NCBI RefSeq assembly: GCF_005930355.1
Contig: NZ_VDBO01000001.1
Coordinates: forward strand, 593,339-657,338
Length of the DNA stretch: 64,000 nt
Direction of reading: 5' to 3'
From: Paenibacillus sinopodophylli
Lineage (GTDB): Bacteria; Bacillota; Bacilli; Paenibacillales; Paenibacillaceae
Shown: piece after piece, positions 51,031-59,659 of the stretch
How the letters are laid out: every line of letters starts with the position of its first letter
How positions within the stretch are numbered: position 1 is the stretch's first letter
Notes under the pieces: generated by a model
The model's input: only the letters and a program-made list of their open reading frames with translations
Told to the model about the DNA's origin: nothing
The model's database searches: none
Translations under genes and position numbers: made by a program

Positions 51031-51765
51031 ATGAAAAGAGCGAGAATAGTGTCAACCGTCGATGAGGATCAGCAGCAAATGGAAAGGGAGACTCTTCATG
51101 CTGTTTTGTACCGCTATTGCTTGTCGCTCACGAATTCGAGCTGGGATGCTGAGGATCTCGTTCAGGATACATGGGTGAAGGGTCTTCGGGCAGCCTATCA
51201 TGCAGGGCATGCGAATCCAGAAGCGCTGCTGCTCCGCATTGCCAAGAACACTTGGATCGATCATCTGCGCAGACATCATCAATATAAACTTATCACACAG
51301 CGCATGCAGGATCTAAAAAAGACAGAAGACTTCGAAGTTCTGGATTGTGAAGAAGCTCTGTATGTCATCTTGCGACGTTTGTCGCCTTTGCAAAGAAAGG
51401 TGTTTTTTCTGCGAGATGTGTTCGAATACTCCATTGCAGAGACAGCCAAGCGATTGGAAACAACAGAAGGAGCTGTTAAAGCTGCCCTTCATCGGGCTCG
51501 TACAGCACTTATCCCAGCCAGAGAAGAGCTGAAATCCGGTGCAATTCAGCTTCCGAATGAAGAGGATTCGAAGGAATGGCTCAGAGCAATATCTGCCGCA
51601 TATCAATCCGGCAACGTGTCGTTATTGCTTGAGCTGGCCCAAAGGGATATCGCTGAGGCTCCGTTATGCATTAGCATCGCTACAACCACTAAGCTAAAAA
51701 AAGCCAGCCAGCCTACAAGAAATACAAATTTGCGAGACGTTTTCAGTATGCAATTCGCAGCCTAA
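51031..51765 (+). CDS. ECF-type RNA polymerase sigma factor with C-terminal extension
   Basis: The 244-residue protein has sigma region 2 (RYCLSLTNSSWDAEDLVQDTWVKGL) and region 4.2 (FFLRDVFEYSIAETAKRLETTEGAVKAALHRAR). The extra 70 residues behind region 4 (LRAISAAYQSGNVSLLLELAQ) resemble the start of the SnoaL-like tail of ECF41-type factors but are shorter. No anti-sigma gene is adjacent. ATG 51031 follows AGGAGGCCGTCGA. It is divergent from clpP. Confidence 0.88.
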   Translation: MKRARIVSTVDEDQQQMERETLHAVLYRYCLSLTNSSWDAEDLVQDTWVKGLRAAYHAGHANPEALLLRIAKNTWIDHLRRHHQYKLITQRMQDLKKTEDFEVLDCEEALYVILRRLSPLQRKVFFLRDVFEYSIAETAKRLETTEGAVKAALHRARTALIPAREELKSGAIQLPNEEDSKEWLRAISAAYQSGNVSLLLELAQRDIAEAPLCISIATTTKLKKASQPTRNTNLRDVFSMQFAA

Positions 51766-51783
51766 TAACACTCGCCGTCATGT

Positions 51784-51813
51784 AGCTGATGCCGCTCGGC
51801 ATTGGCTTTTTTG
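51784..51813 (+). terminator. Terminator after the sigma factor gene
   Basis: AGCTGATGCC pairs with GGCATTGGCT (two G-U pairs), loop GCTC, followed by TTTTTTG. Confidence 0.75.
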
Positions 51814-51886
51814 TTGTTTAAATTTCCCCAGAGCACTCGAATAAGCTATAATAAAGCAAAAGCAAACGAGGATTGAGGCAAATACG

Positions 51887-52663
51887 ATGGCTAGGAAGCT
51901 CATATTTTTTGATATAGATGGTACGTTAGTTGATCATGAGAAGAAGATCCCGGCATCGACTAAACAAGCCATTGAGCAGCTGCAGGTCGCTGGGCATGAA
52001 TTGGTTATCGCCACGGGCAGAGGCCCATTTATGCTTAAACCAGTCTCTGATGAGCTGCAAATTGAGTCGTACGTAAGCTTTAACGGCTCCTATGCTGTCT
52101 ATCATGGCGAGGTTGTTTATAGTCATCCCATTGATCCCAATAAAATTTCAGAACTTACCGAAATGACATTGCAGAACAAGCATCCACTTATTTATATGAC
52201 TCCTGAGGGAATGCGGTCTAGCACTCACGAAATCGCTTATCCGGAGGATGACGAAGAACCGTTAAGAAAAAGACTCCCACCTCTAGAGCCGGACTATCAT
52301 GTAGACAGGTCGATTTACCAATGCTTGCTTTATTGCAAAGAGGGGGACGAAGCCTGCTACAAAGAAAGCTTCTCCGAGCTCGGTTTCATACGCTGGCATC
52401 TGTTCGGAAGCGATATTCTTCCGCCTGGAGGCTCCAAAGCAATTGGGATACAGGCGTTGATTGAAATAGCAGGGTTCAAGAGAGAGGATGTATATGCTTT
52501 CGGAGATGGAATTAATGACCTGGAGATGCTGCAGCATGTTCATCATAGTGTAGCGATGGGCAATGCACCTGATGAAGTCAAGCAAGCTGCACGCTATGTT
52601 ACGAAGGATGTAACAGAGGATGGCATTATGTATGGACTTCGAATGCTGGGTCTGCTTGAGTAA
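51887..52663 (+). CDS. HAD-superfamily hydrolase, Cof type
   Basis: The 258-residue protein is a HAD phosphatase: motif I FFDIDGTLVDHE (nucleophile Asp), motif II ATGRGP, and motifs III and IV with GGSKAIGIQAL and FGDGINDLEML. The IIB cap lies between. Members dephosphorylate sugar phosphates, FMN or pyridoxal phosphate. The start ATG follows GAGG, and a long terminator overlaps the stop codon. Confidence 0.9.
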   Translation: MARKLIFFDIDGTLVDHEKKIPASTKQAIEQLQVAGHELVIATGRGPFMLKPVSDELQIESYVSFNGSYAVYHGEVVYSHPIDPNKISELTEMTLQNKHPLIYMTPEGMRSSTHEIAYPEDDEEPLRKRLPPLEPDYHVDRSIYQCLLYCKEGDEACYKESFSELGFIRWHLFGSDILPPGGSKAIGIQALIEIAGFKREDVYAFGDGINDLEMLQHVHHSVAMGNAPDEVKQAARYVTKDVTEDGIMYGLRMLGLLE

Positions 52664-52712
52664 TAGACAGAAGAGGGTGATCTCTGAATGAGATCACCCT
52701 CTTCTGTCTATT
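52662..52712. terminator. Long bidirectional terminator
   Basis: A perfect 23-bp stem (AATAGACAGAAGAGGGTGAT and more) with a five-base loop between converging HAD and NlpC/P60 genes. Confidence 0.85.
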
Positions 52713-53211
52713 TAATGACACGTCTTGCAGTGACGTAGGTCTTGTCCCATGTACTGCCTGAGAAATTGGATATCGTTACACCAACGCCAACTCTGTAAGT
52801 ATGAAGCAATTTTCCATTGCCGATATATATGCTGACGTGATTAATGATGCCATCGCGATTCGTATCAGAGAATATCAAGTCACCAGCCTTTAGATTGCTT
52901 TTAGACACATAAGATCCCGATTTTGATTGATCTTTGGACGATCTTGGCAGGCTGATACCTACTTTCTTATACACATATTGTGTAAAGGAAGAACAATCAA
53001 ATGAACTCGTTATGCCAGATTTGGCACCAAATTTATATGGAACACCTACGTATTTTTTCCCGATTGAAATGACGCTGCTTACTTTTGAGGAGCTTGATGC
53101 GGCCTGTACAGGTTGAGGCATGGCGACTGCTCCTGCGGAGATGGCAATCGATAGGCTGATTCCTATACCAGCAATCGCCTTGCTTAAACGGTTATTTTTT
53201 GTGTGTATCAT
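52708..53211 (-). CDS. Secreted NlpC/P60 (C40) peptidoglycan endopeptidase
   Basis: The 167-residue protein has a signal peptide (cleaved near VQA-AS, residue 37) and a bare NlpC/P60 domain: catalytic Cys73 in SFDCSSFTQYVY, His125 in NHVSIYIG and a third His137 in LLHTYR. It cleaves D-glutamyl to diamino acid bonds in peptidoglycan stem peptides. No SH3 or LysM domain. ATG 53211 follows AAGGAGGAACAAC. Confidence 0.9.
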   Translation of the reverse strand: MIHTKNNRLSKAIAGIGISLSIAISAGAVAMPQPVQAASSSSKVSSVISIGKKYVGVPYKFGAKSGITSSFDCSSFTQYVYKKVGISLPRSSKDQSKSGSYVSKSNLKAGDLIFSDTNRDGIINHVSIYIGNGKLLHTYRVGVGVTISNFSGSTWDKTYVTARRVIK

Positions 53212-53370
53212 GTTGTTCCTCCTTAGAATATGAAACTCGTTAAATCAACTAGAAATACCATAACATATATTAAATATCCAACAATTACCTATGAGGAAAC
53301 AAAGCCTTGGTATGACTGGTAAAACGCCCAATTATTAAAAAGTGATGATAATTAAACGGCAATTTTTAAC

Positions 53371-53399
53371 TTGACAGCGGGAACGCTGGTAAAGATTAT
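53371..53399 (+). promoter_or_regulatory. Sigma-A promoter of a small transcript
   Basis: A perfect TTGACA and a GATTAT box with exactly 17 bases between, not followed by a long gene but by a short leader with two hairpins. Confidence 0.65.
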
Positions 53400-53409
53400 T
53401 TATAGCTGT

Positions 53410-53567
53410 TTTTTCACTTTCGGAAGTGATGTATTCTCATCTATACTGATGAAGTCGGGCCGACGAATGAATAGGAAAGGAGCTGATCGAATTGATTAAC
53501 AATATGGAGGTGATCTCCGTTTAGGCGGAGATCACCCATATGAAGGAGACCGCGAGGTCTCCTTTTA
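53410..53567 (+). ncRNA. Small transcript with leader-like frame and two hairpins
   Basis: Start is estimated from the promoter at 53371. A ten-codon frame (MINNMEVISV) from TTG 53493, preceded by GGAAAGGAGC, ends inside the first hairpin (53509-53536, 11-bp perfect stem GGTGATCTCCG). A second hairpin with T tract (AAGGAGACC / GGTCTCCTT, 53543-53567) would end transcription. The two adjacent stems resemble an attenuator or a small RNA. No similar known RNA family was recognised. The 536-base gap from 53212 to 53747 holds nothing else I can identify. Confidence 0.45.
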
Positions 53568-53747
53568 TTTATCCTTACTGTTATTACAGATGGAAATATT
53601 GGCAAACATTTCTTGTCAACCGAAAAGGCTTACAATATAATGACAGAGTGCAGTATGAAAGAAGCTGATTTGGAGGTAATGGTATCCATGGCTTTTTTTG
53701 TTTTCAATTTAGATCAGGTACACCAAAATTCGAAAGGAGGAAAAAAA

Positions 53748-53849
53748 ATGTTTATGACTGCGGAATCCAATCAACTTAAAAAGATGAGCTCGTTCGAGGA
53801 GGACGTTTATAGTGAACTACAAAAATGGGAGAGATGTGCTTCCCCCTAG
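53748..53849 (+). CDS. Short frame overlapping the CD3324-type gene
   Basis: A 33-codon frame opens at ATG 53748 behind the very strong site AAAGGAGGAAAAAAA and reads MFMTAESNQLKKMSSFEED, ending ELQKWERCASP. It overlaps the next gene by 38 bases in another frame. It may be a small coupled leader protein or the remains of a longer gene; the frame is open upstream to 53613 with weaker starts. Function unknown. Confidence 0.35.
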   Translation: MFMTAESNQLKKMSSFEEDVYSELQKWERCASP

Positions 53850-54078
53850 TTTATTGCAGGAGCTTCAAAAATACATTCAAGGCGATTTAATTTATGTACC
53901 AAAGCTTGCGGAGAAAAGGGCCAATTGGGGCGAGGTGAGCGGGACCCGTAAGTTACTGGCCGAGCGCAACAAGGAGATTTACCTTTATTATTCGAACGGA
54001 TGGACAGTGTCAGACTTGGAACAGAAATACCATCTTTCAAGCGAGAGCATTCGTAAAATTATTGTAAAATCGCGATAG
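53812..54078 (+). CDS. CD3324-type helix-turn-helix protein
   Basis: The 88-residue protein (start GTG 53812 behind CGAGGAGGACG) reads NYKNGRDVLPPSLLQELQKYIQGDLIYVPK, with WGEVSGTRKLLAERNKEIY and a C-terminal HTH-like segment (WTVSDLEQKYHLSSESIRKIIV). This is the layout of the CD3324/Mor-like small proteins common in Bacillota. Probably DNA-binding; no target known. Confidence 0.75.
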   Translation: MNYKNGRDVLPPSLLQELQKYIQGDLIYVPKLAEKRANWGEVSGTRKLLAERNKEIYLYYSNGWTVSDLEQKYHLSSESIRKIIVKSR

Positions 54079-54093
54079 CGCAGACTTATAAGG

Positions 54094-54124
54094 AAAGCAG
54101 GCCATAGACGAGGTCTGCTTTTTT
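54094..54124 (+). terminator. Terminator after the CD3324-type gene
   Basis: AAAGCAGGCC pairs with GGTCTGCTTT (one G-U), followed by TTTT. Confidence 0.75.
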
Positions 54125-54273
54125 ATATTTTCCAAAGGTACATCAATTTGTTAAATTGTATGAACAATGGACGGAGGATTTCTGATGATAATGTCGAATC
54201 GTTAATAAGATTGTAGTATTTTGGCGTGTGATGTCGAAATAGTCTAATTTTAATGACAGCGGAGGATTATTAC

Positions 54274-54639
54274 TTGAAAACACTATTGATTGCTGAGGAT
54301 GAACCGATCTTGCGTATGCTTATCGCAGACACGCTTGAGGATGAAGGGTATACGCTGGAAGAAGCGGCAGATGGGGAAGAAGCGTTGCAAAAAATTAAAG
54401 AAACGATGTTTGATCTCATTATTTTGGATTATATGATGCCGAAAATGACGGGTATCGAGGTTATAGAACAAACGAGGCAGCTTGAAAACAGGCAGCATGC
54501 CAAAATATTAATGTTATCTGCTAAAAGTCAGCAGGCCGAGCAAGAGAAAGTACTGATAGCCGGTGCTGACGGCTTCATGTCGAAGCCCTTTAGTCCGATA
54601 GAGCTAATAGGCAAGGTAGAGGAGATGCTTCGTGGGTAA
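54274..54639 (+). CDS. Single-domain response regulator (receiver)
   Basis: The 121-residue protein is a receiver domain only: AEDEPILRM (acidic pocket), LIILDYMMPK (phosphoacceptor Asp), MLSAKSQ and MSKPFSP (Lys). TTG 54274 lies eight bases behind AGCGGAGG. It overlaps the hybrid kinase gene by eight bases. With no output domain, it probably shuttles phosphate or acts by protein contact, like Spo0F or CheY. Confidence 0.9.
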   Translation: MKTLLIAEDEPILRMLIADTLEDEGYTLEEAADGEEALQKIKETMFDLIILDYMMPKMTGIEVIEQTRQLENRQHAKILMLSAKSQQAEQEKVLIAGADGFMSKPFSPIELIGKVEEMLRG

Positions 54640-57472
54640 GCTGCGCCGCTATTTGAATAAGCGAATAACAAGACAATTTGTAGCCATGATGATGCTTTCC
54701 TTGAGTTTAATTTTGATTGGAGCTGTGTTGGTAGTGGTAAGCACCGTCACGGCCTTGCGAAACTACTCCGCCGAAACGACACTGCTGCGTGAGAAGCAGG
54801 AGCTTGTATCGGCAATCGCAGACCACTCAAAGGAAGTTATTTTACGAGCAAGAGGCTATTATGTTTATTTGTCAGATTATGAATATAAGCAACTATTTGT
54901 TGAGAAAGCTGCTTTAGATCAAAATCTCATTGAAATCAAAAAAATGTCATTAAGCGCGTCGGAAAAAGAAGTCATGCAGAACATCGAGAGCTTTTTCACC
55001 GATTATTTTGATGAATTATTGCCAAAAGCCATTGAATACGCAAAGACTGAGAATTATGCGGCACTTCGTATTCTCGTATCTGCTGGCGAAGATAATCCGG
55101 TTAATAAGCTGATTACATACTCGCATGATCTGGAATCACAAGTTAGGCACATCTCGGAGCAGAAAAACGACCAGTTGATTCAAAAACTTTCTTATCTTGC
55201 TATCATTTTTATTGTGTATATCCTATTTATTTTAATTGTATCCACCTTACTTACAAGAAGGGTTGCCAAGTCTATAGGCATACCTTTATTGTCACTTACA
55301 AGCCAAGCCAGAAACTTTGCGAACGGTGATTATAGTGAGCTTGAGCTCAAGGATCGAGAAGATGAGTTAGGAGAATTAGCTCGTACCTTCCGTATGATGA
55401 TGATTCAGATTCAGAACAAGGAAGAAGAGCTAGTCGCGCAGAATGAGGAGCTTATGGCGCAGCAAGACGAACTCCACGCTCAACAAGAGGAATTGCAATT
55501 GGCTGTTGGAGTCATGGAGCAGAACGAGAACTATTTGGAGAAACGAAACAATCTTGTCCAATCTCTCTCTAATACGCTGGATCAAACAGAATTGCTCGAG
55601 AGTATTATTACGAATATCGTTTCCATAACGCAGAGCGATAAAGGTTTAATCGTAATGCTGGATAAAAATCACGACTTTGCATCAGTAGGCGTTTCCGAAC
55701 AAGCGGCTCATCAGTTCATAAACAGCTTGAATGACGGCGTCATGCTCAGAGCAGCACAAAGTAAAAAAGCATACAGCATCGTTCGGGATTGCTCGATTGG
55801 CGAACAAGGCTACCATGAGTCACCTATGCAAGCGACGGATCTGATTATGCCCATACTTAACGCAAGCCAAGAAATGGTTGCATGTATGATGATAACGAAA
55901 GTTAATCGGGTTATCTCCAAACAAGAGGAAGATGAAATTGCTGGAATGATGATTCAGGTTTCCTTAGCTTTCGACAAGCTTGAGCTATACGAGATATCGG
56001 AGAAGCAGAGGCTGATGACCAGCGATATGCTTGATACTATTCAAGAAGGCATTCAATTGCTTGATTTGGATGGCACGACGCTGCAAATCAATCGCAAGAT
56101 GTCCGATATTTTACCATTCTTCTTGGATGACACACATGCGGCCAAAATGCCATTCGAACATTTCAATGCGCATATCCGCTCCGTCGTTGCTCAGCCGGAA
56201 GCGCTCATTCCCTTTATGGAAGGGCTTGTCCAATATGGGCATTATCAAGGCATGCGCAACATTACCTATGAAATTACCGAGCCAGACAGAAGGTTCATTC
56301 AGATTTATTGCGAGCCTCTCTATCGCAATGGTGTGAAATTCGGCTTGCTGCTTGTCCACCGGGATATCACGAAGGAATACGAGGTTGATCGTATGAAATC
56401 GGAGTTCGTAAGTACGGTAAGCCACGAGCTGCGAACACCTCTTGCAAGCGTCCTTGGATTCGCTGAGCTGCTGCTGCACCGAGAGCTTAAACCAGAGCGC
56501 CAGCGTAAGTATATGATGACCATCCATCAGGAGGCCAGACGATTAACGACGTTAATTAATGACTTCCTGGATTTGCAAAGAATGGAATCGGGAAAACAGA
56601 CGTATGAGATGAAGCTTATATCTTTAACCTCGTTAATTACAGAGGCGATTGAAGTGCAGCAGCTCTCAGCTTCTAATCATCAAATAACGTGGCAGGACGA
56701 TGCGGCTAACGCCATCGTGCTTGCCGACCGAGACAAGCTTCATCAAGTCATCATCAATCTACTCAGCAATGCGATTAAATATTCACCTAATGGCGGTAAT
56801 ATTGATATTGTTAGCGGTATGAACAACGGTCAATATTTCATTCGGATTGAGGATCATGGACTTGGTATTCCTCCAGAAGCGATGAAAAACCTGTTTAATA
56901 AATTTTACAGAGTGGATAATACCGATCGCCGGGAAATTGGCGGAACCGGATTAGGTTTAGCTATCGTTAAAGAAATTGTGACGAAGCATGAAGGGAAAAT
57001 CGACGTGCAATCTGAATTTGGACAAGGCAGTATCTTCACAGTATCATTGCCAATTGCTGAGCAATCCACACAAGCCGAGAGTGAAACTACGAGCAGCACA
57101 GTGTGGAATGAAGCTTCAATCCAAGTCATGCTCGTTGAGAATGATCATAATCTAGCAACACTTTTAAGTGATGAGCTGCTTGCCAGTGGTTTTCAGGTTC
57201 ACCTCTTCAAAGAAGGCACCTTGGCGATTAATGCCATCGAAAAGCTGAATCCAGACATCGTTGTGGTTGATCTGATGCTTGAAGCTGGCGTAACCGGTTG
57301 GGATATTGTTAGCAAAATCAAAAAAACAGATCTTCTACTAAATATTCCGATTATTATATCAAGCGCATTTGAAGAGAAAGAAAAAGCATCACAGTGGGGA
57401 ATTACCGAATTTCTTGTTAAGCCCTATTTGCCAGGCAAATTAAGTGCTGCTATTTCACGCATGCTGCGTTAA
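54632..57472 (+). CDS. Hybrid sensor histidine kinase (CHASE3-like, HAMP, GAF, PAS, HisKA, HATPase, REC)
   Basis: The 946-residue protein starts GTG 54632. Two membrane helices (about 16-38 and 190-210) enclose an extracytoplasmic helical sensor of about 150 residues of CHASE3-like appearance. A HAMP linker (212-265), a coiled coil rich in Glu and Gln (265-305), a GAF-like domain (310-455) and a PAS domain (465-580) follow. The HisKA has its phosphoacceptor His598 in SHELRTPLASVLGFAELL; the HATPase shows INLLSNAIKYSP, DHGLGIP and GGTGLGLAIVKEI. A C-terminal receiver (825-946) has VVVDLMLEAG and LVKPY. It lies between a receiver gene and a Hpt-GGDEF gene, so the three likely form a phosphorelay. 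Confidence 0.93.
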   Translation: MGKLRRYLNKRITRQFVAMMMLSLSLILIGAVLVVVSTVTALRNYSAETTLLREKQELVSAIADHSKEVILRARGYYVYLSDYEYKQLFVEKAALDQNLIEIKKMSLSASEKEVMQNIESFFTDYFDELLPKAIEYAKTENYAALRILVSAGEDNPVNKLITYSHDLESQVRHISEQKNDQLIQKLSYLAIIFIVYILFILIVSTLLTRRVAKSIGIPLLSLTSQARNFANGDYSELELKDREDELGELARTFRMMMIQIQNKEEELVAQNEELMAQQDELHAQQEELQLAVGVMEQNENYLEKRNNLVQSLSNTLDQTELLESIITNIVSITQSDKGLIVMLDKNHDFASVGVSEQAAHQFINSLNDGVMLRAAQSKKAYSIVRDCSIGEQGYHESPMQATDLIMPILNASQEMVACMMITKVNRVISKQEEDEIAGMMIQVSLAFDKLELYEISEKQRLMTSDMLDTIQEGIQLLDLDGTTLQINRKMSDILPFFLDDTHAAKMPFEHFNAHIRSVVAQPEALIPFMEGLVQYGHYQGMRNITYEITEPDRRFIQIYCEPLYRNGVKFGLLLVHRDITKEYEVDRMKSEFVSTVSHELRTPLASVLGFAELLLHRELKPERQRKYMMTIHQEARRLTTLINDFLDLQRMESGKQTYEMKLISLTSLITEAIEVQQLSASNHQITWQDDAANAIVLADRDKLHQVIINLLSNAIKYSPNGGNIDIVSGMNNGQYFIRIEDHGLGIPPEAMKNLFNKFYRVDNTDRREIGGTGLGLAIVKEIVTKHEGKIDVQSEFGQGSIFTVSLPIAEQSTQAESETTSSTVWNEASIQVMLVENDHNLATLLSDELLASGFQVHLFKEGTLAINAIEKLNPDIVVVDLMLEAGVTGWDIVSKIKKTDLLLNIPIIISSAFEEKEKASQWGITEFLVKPYLPGKLSAAISRMLR

Positions 57473-57490
57473 TTGAAGGAGCTTATTGCA

Positions 57491-59143
57491 ATGAAAACTG
57501 AAAAATACAAACTGCTCATTCAACAACGTATTTTACAAACCATTGAAGAATGGACCTTGCAAGAAATCGTAGAGGAGCATGAGCTGCATCGTTTTTTCCA
57601 CAATCTCAAAGGCACAAGCGGAACGATTGGTTTAATGGAGATGGAGAGATTCTCCGCGTCCAAAGAAAGTCTGTTTGTAGAGAAAAGCGTCAGAACGCTC
57701 ACATGCTCTGAATGGTCTGAGCATGTGGTACCTCTAACGAATATGTTCAATTCTGAGATGATCCACAACGAGCCTCCTGCTGAAACGGTAAAAGCAGCAG
57801 CGCTTAAGCCCAAGTCATCACAAGACAGCTCGCTTGATCAAAAACGGGTGCTCGTTATTGATGATGATGTGGATTTCGTTACCTATGTTAAAGAAGTGCT
57901 CGAAAAGAACGATTACCAGGTATCAATCGGGCTGACAGCGGAACGCGGATTAAAGTTATTTTATCAATGGAAGCCATGTCTTCTTCTACTGGATATCGTT
58001 CTTCCTGATCAAAGTGGAATGGAAGTTCTTAACCAAATTGTGGAGAAAGCAAAACTAGAACATATTCCGATTATTATGGTTAGCGGCAACTTCTCTGTAG
58101 AAAATCAAATTAGTGCTTATCGTTCTGGTGCAATGGATTTTCTTGCAAAACCTTTTGATGTAGCATTGCTGACTGCACTTATCGATAATCGATTTATGAT
58201 GAAGGTTGATTGGGAGAGATCGATCACTCTAGACGAATTAACTGGCGCTTACAATCGCAAACATTTCAATGATGTGATGAGACATCAGATTCAGGCCTAT
58301 GAACAAAGGCAGGATGTTTTTTCCTTGGTTATGCTCGATCTAGACCACTTCAAGCATGTGAATGATTCATATGGTCATCTGAAAGGAGATGAAGTGCTGC
58401 AAGCCTTCGCGGCTTCTGCACGCAATATCTTCCAGAACAAAGGCATATTTTGCAGATATGGCGGGGAGGAGTTTGCATTAGTTCTTCCTCATCTGGACAG
58501 CGTGCAAGCGGCAAATCTGCTTGATCAACTGAGGCGACAATTTAATGCCATTAACTTTGTTTCGAAAGATGAAACCTTCCAGGTGACATTCTCATCAGGC
58601 ATTACCCAGATCTCGGGCAGCGTAACTCAAGCGGAGAAGCTTGTGGATCAAGCAGACCAAGCTCTTTACGCTGCGAAACGCGGTGGAAGAAACCAAACCA
58701 TTGTTTATTCCATGGACATATCGGAGCACAAAACGGAAAGCTCACTTAATCTTATAGTGGTAGATGATGATCCGTTGATTAGAGATATTCTAATCAGCCG
58801 CTTCGCCGATTGGAAGCCTACAAGCCAAACAACGGTTAAAGCGTATGGGTTTGAGGACGGCAAAACATTCTTATCCTCTGATTGGTACCGCGAGGGTGAG
58901 AAATATATTATTTTGCTGGATGGTTCGATGCCCGAGCTCGATGGGTTGGACGTGCTTAGAGAGCTTCGAAGAAGCTTTCCTGAACAGCAGCTGCTTATCG
59001 TCATGCTGACGGCACGTAATCAGCCGGAGGACATTATACAAGCATTGGAGATCGGCGCTGACGATTATGTCATTAAACCGTTCCATATGCAGGAGCTCAT
59101 GCTGCGAATTGAACGATTGGCCAGTCGAATCGTAAGTGAATAA
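57491..59143 (+). CDS. Hpt-REC-GGDEF-REC protein (diguanylate cyclase)
   Basis: The 550-residue protein has a rare domain order. An N-terminal Hpt-like helix bundle has the phosphotransfer His37 in FFHNLKGTSG; a first receiver (about 115-235) shows VIDDDVDF, LLLDIVLPD and AKPFD; a GGDEF domain (about 250-410) has LTGAYNRKHF, the active loop GGEEF, and DQALYAAKRGGRN; a second receiver (about 425-548) shows VVDDDPLIRD, ILLDGSMPE and IKPF. The RxxD inhibitory site before GGEEF is absent (QNKG in that place). It should make cyclic-di-GMP under phosphorelay control. ATG 57491 with GAAGGAG is chosen; TTG 57473 directly adjoins the kinase stop. Confidence 0.9.
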   Translation: MKTEKYKLLIQQRILQTIEEWTLQEIVEEHELHRFFHNLKGTSGTIGLMEMERFSASKESLFVEKSVRTLTCSEWSEHVVPLTNMFNSEMIHNEPPAETVKAAALKPKSSQDSSLDQKRVLVIDDDVDFVTYVKEVLEKNDYQVSIGLTAERGLKLFYQWKPCLLLLDIVLPDQSGMEVLNQIVEKAKLEHIPIIMVSGNFSVENQISAYRSGAMDFLAKPFDVALLTALIDNRFMMKVDWERSITLDELTGAYNRKHFNDVMRHQIQAYEQRQDVFSLVMLDLDHFKHVNDSYGHLKGDEVLQAFAASARNIFQNKGIFCRYGGEEFALVLPHLDSVQAANLLDQLRRQFNAINFVSKDETFQVTFSSGITQISGSVTQAEKLVDQADQALYAAKRGGRNQTIVYSMDISEHKTESSLNLIVVDDDPLIRDILISRFADWKPTSQTTVKAYGFEDGKTFLSSDWYREGEKYIILLDGSMPELDGLDVLRELRRSFPEQQLLIVMLTARNQPEDIIQALEIGADDYVIKPFHMQELMLRIERLASRIVSE

Positions 59144-59151
59144 GCGCACAG

Positions 59152-59187
59152 CAAAAATCGCACTTCCAAATGGAAGTGCGATTTTTG
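59152..59187. terminator. Terminator after the signalling operon
   Basis: A perfect 17-bp stem (CAAAAATCGCACTTCCA and complement, two-base loop) with T tract. Confidence 0.88.
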
Positions 59188-59195
59188 TTGTATCA

Positions 59196-59489
59196 CTATG
59201 GCCTAGTAATCGCGGCAGGCAGTTCGACAACGGTTTGCGGGTATTTGAAGTCATTCCGGAAGCATGTCGTTTCTGAATCGTAAGTCGATTGCGAAAGCTT
59301 ATGTGAGATAGAAAAAATGGACAGCTTCGGATTAACATGCAAGGAGGACTCGAAAAACGAACAATGCTCGAAGTTAAAGTCGAGTGTCGTTATAATAATA
59401 ACGCAGTTCGTAAAGGTACATCCAATAAAGCTAAAACCGTCAAATGCAATCGTTTCGTTCTGGAAATGCTCATTCGCTATTGTGTTCAT
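59196..59489 (-). CDS. Small pentapeptide-repeat-like protein
   Basis: The 97-residue product from ATG 59489 (behind ATAGGAG, eight bases) has a repeated Phe-x-x-Cys pattern (FDGFSFIGCTFTNC, FNFEHCSFFESSL) resembling the right-handed helix of pentapeptide repeats, here only two or three turns. The rest (residues 55-97) shows nothing recognisable. It faces the terminator of the signalling operon. Function unknown. Confidence 0.55.
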   Translation of the reverse strand: MNTIANEHFQNETIAFDGFSFIGCTFTNCVIIITTLDFNFEHCSFFESSLHVNPKLSIFSISHKLSQSTYDSETTCFRNDFKYPQTVVELPAAITRP

Positions 59490-59597
59490 AATCAGCGCTC
59501 CTATCTGTGTTGGACAACCTATTGAAAATAGTAACAGATGGTTGCTGTAATGTTTGTCGGTTATTGTTTGCATATCGCTAATAATTAACGACATAAA

Positions 59598-59609
59598 TAG
59601 CGTACGCTA
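59598..59609. promoter_or_regulatory. Perfect 12-bp palindrome TAGCGTACGCTA
   Basis: A perfect palindrome about 110 bases before the start of the pentapeptide-like gene and 50 bases behind the MFS gene. It has the form of a TetR-type operator, but no TetR gene is adjacent. Confidence 0.35.
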
Positions 59610-59659
59610 ATTGATCATATTCGTCCTTTAGTAGGACTGCTTAGCTGAGCAACAGTGAC

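Noticed and set aside
53613-53747. N-terminal extension of the 33-codon frame up to 53613
   Set aside because: No ribosome binding site fits the far upstream start, and the strong site at 53733-53747 marks the later ATG.
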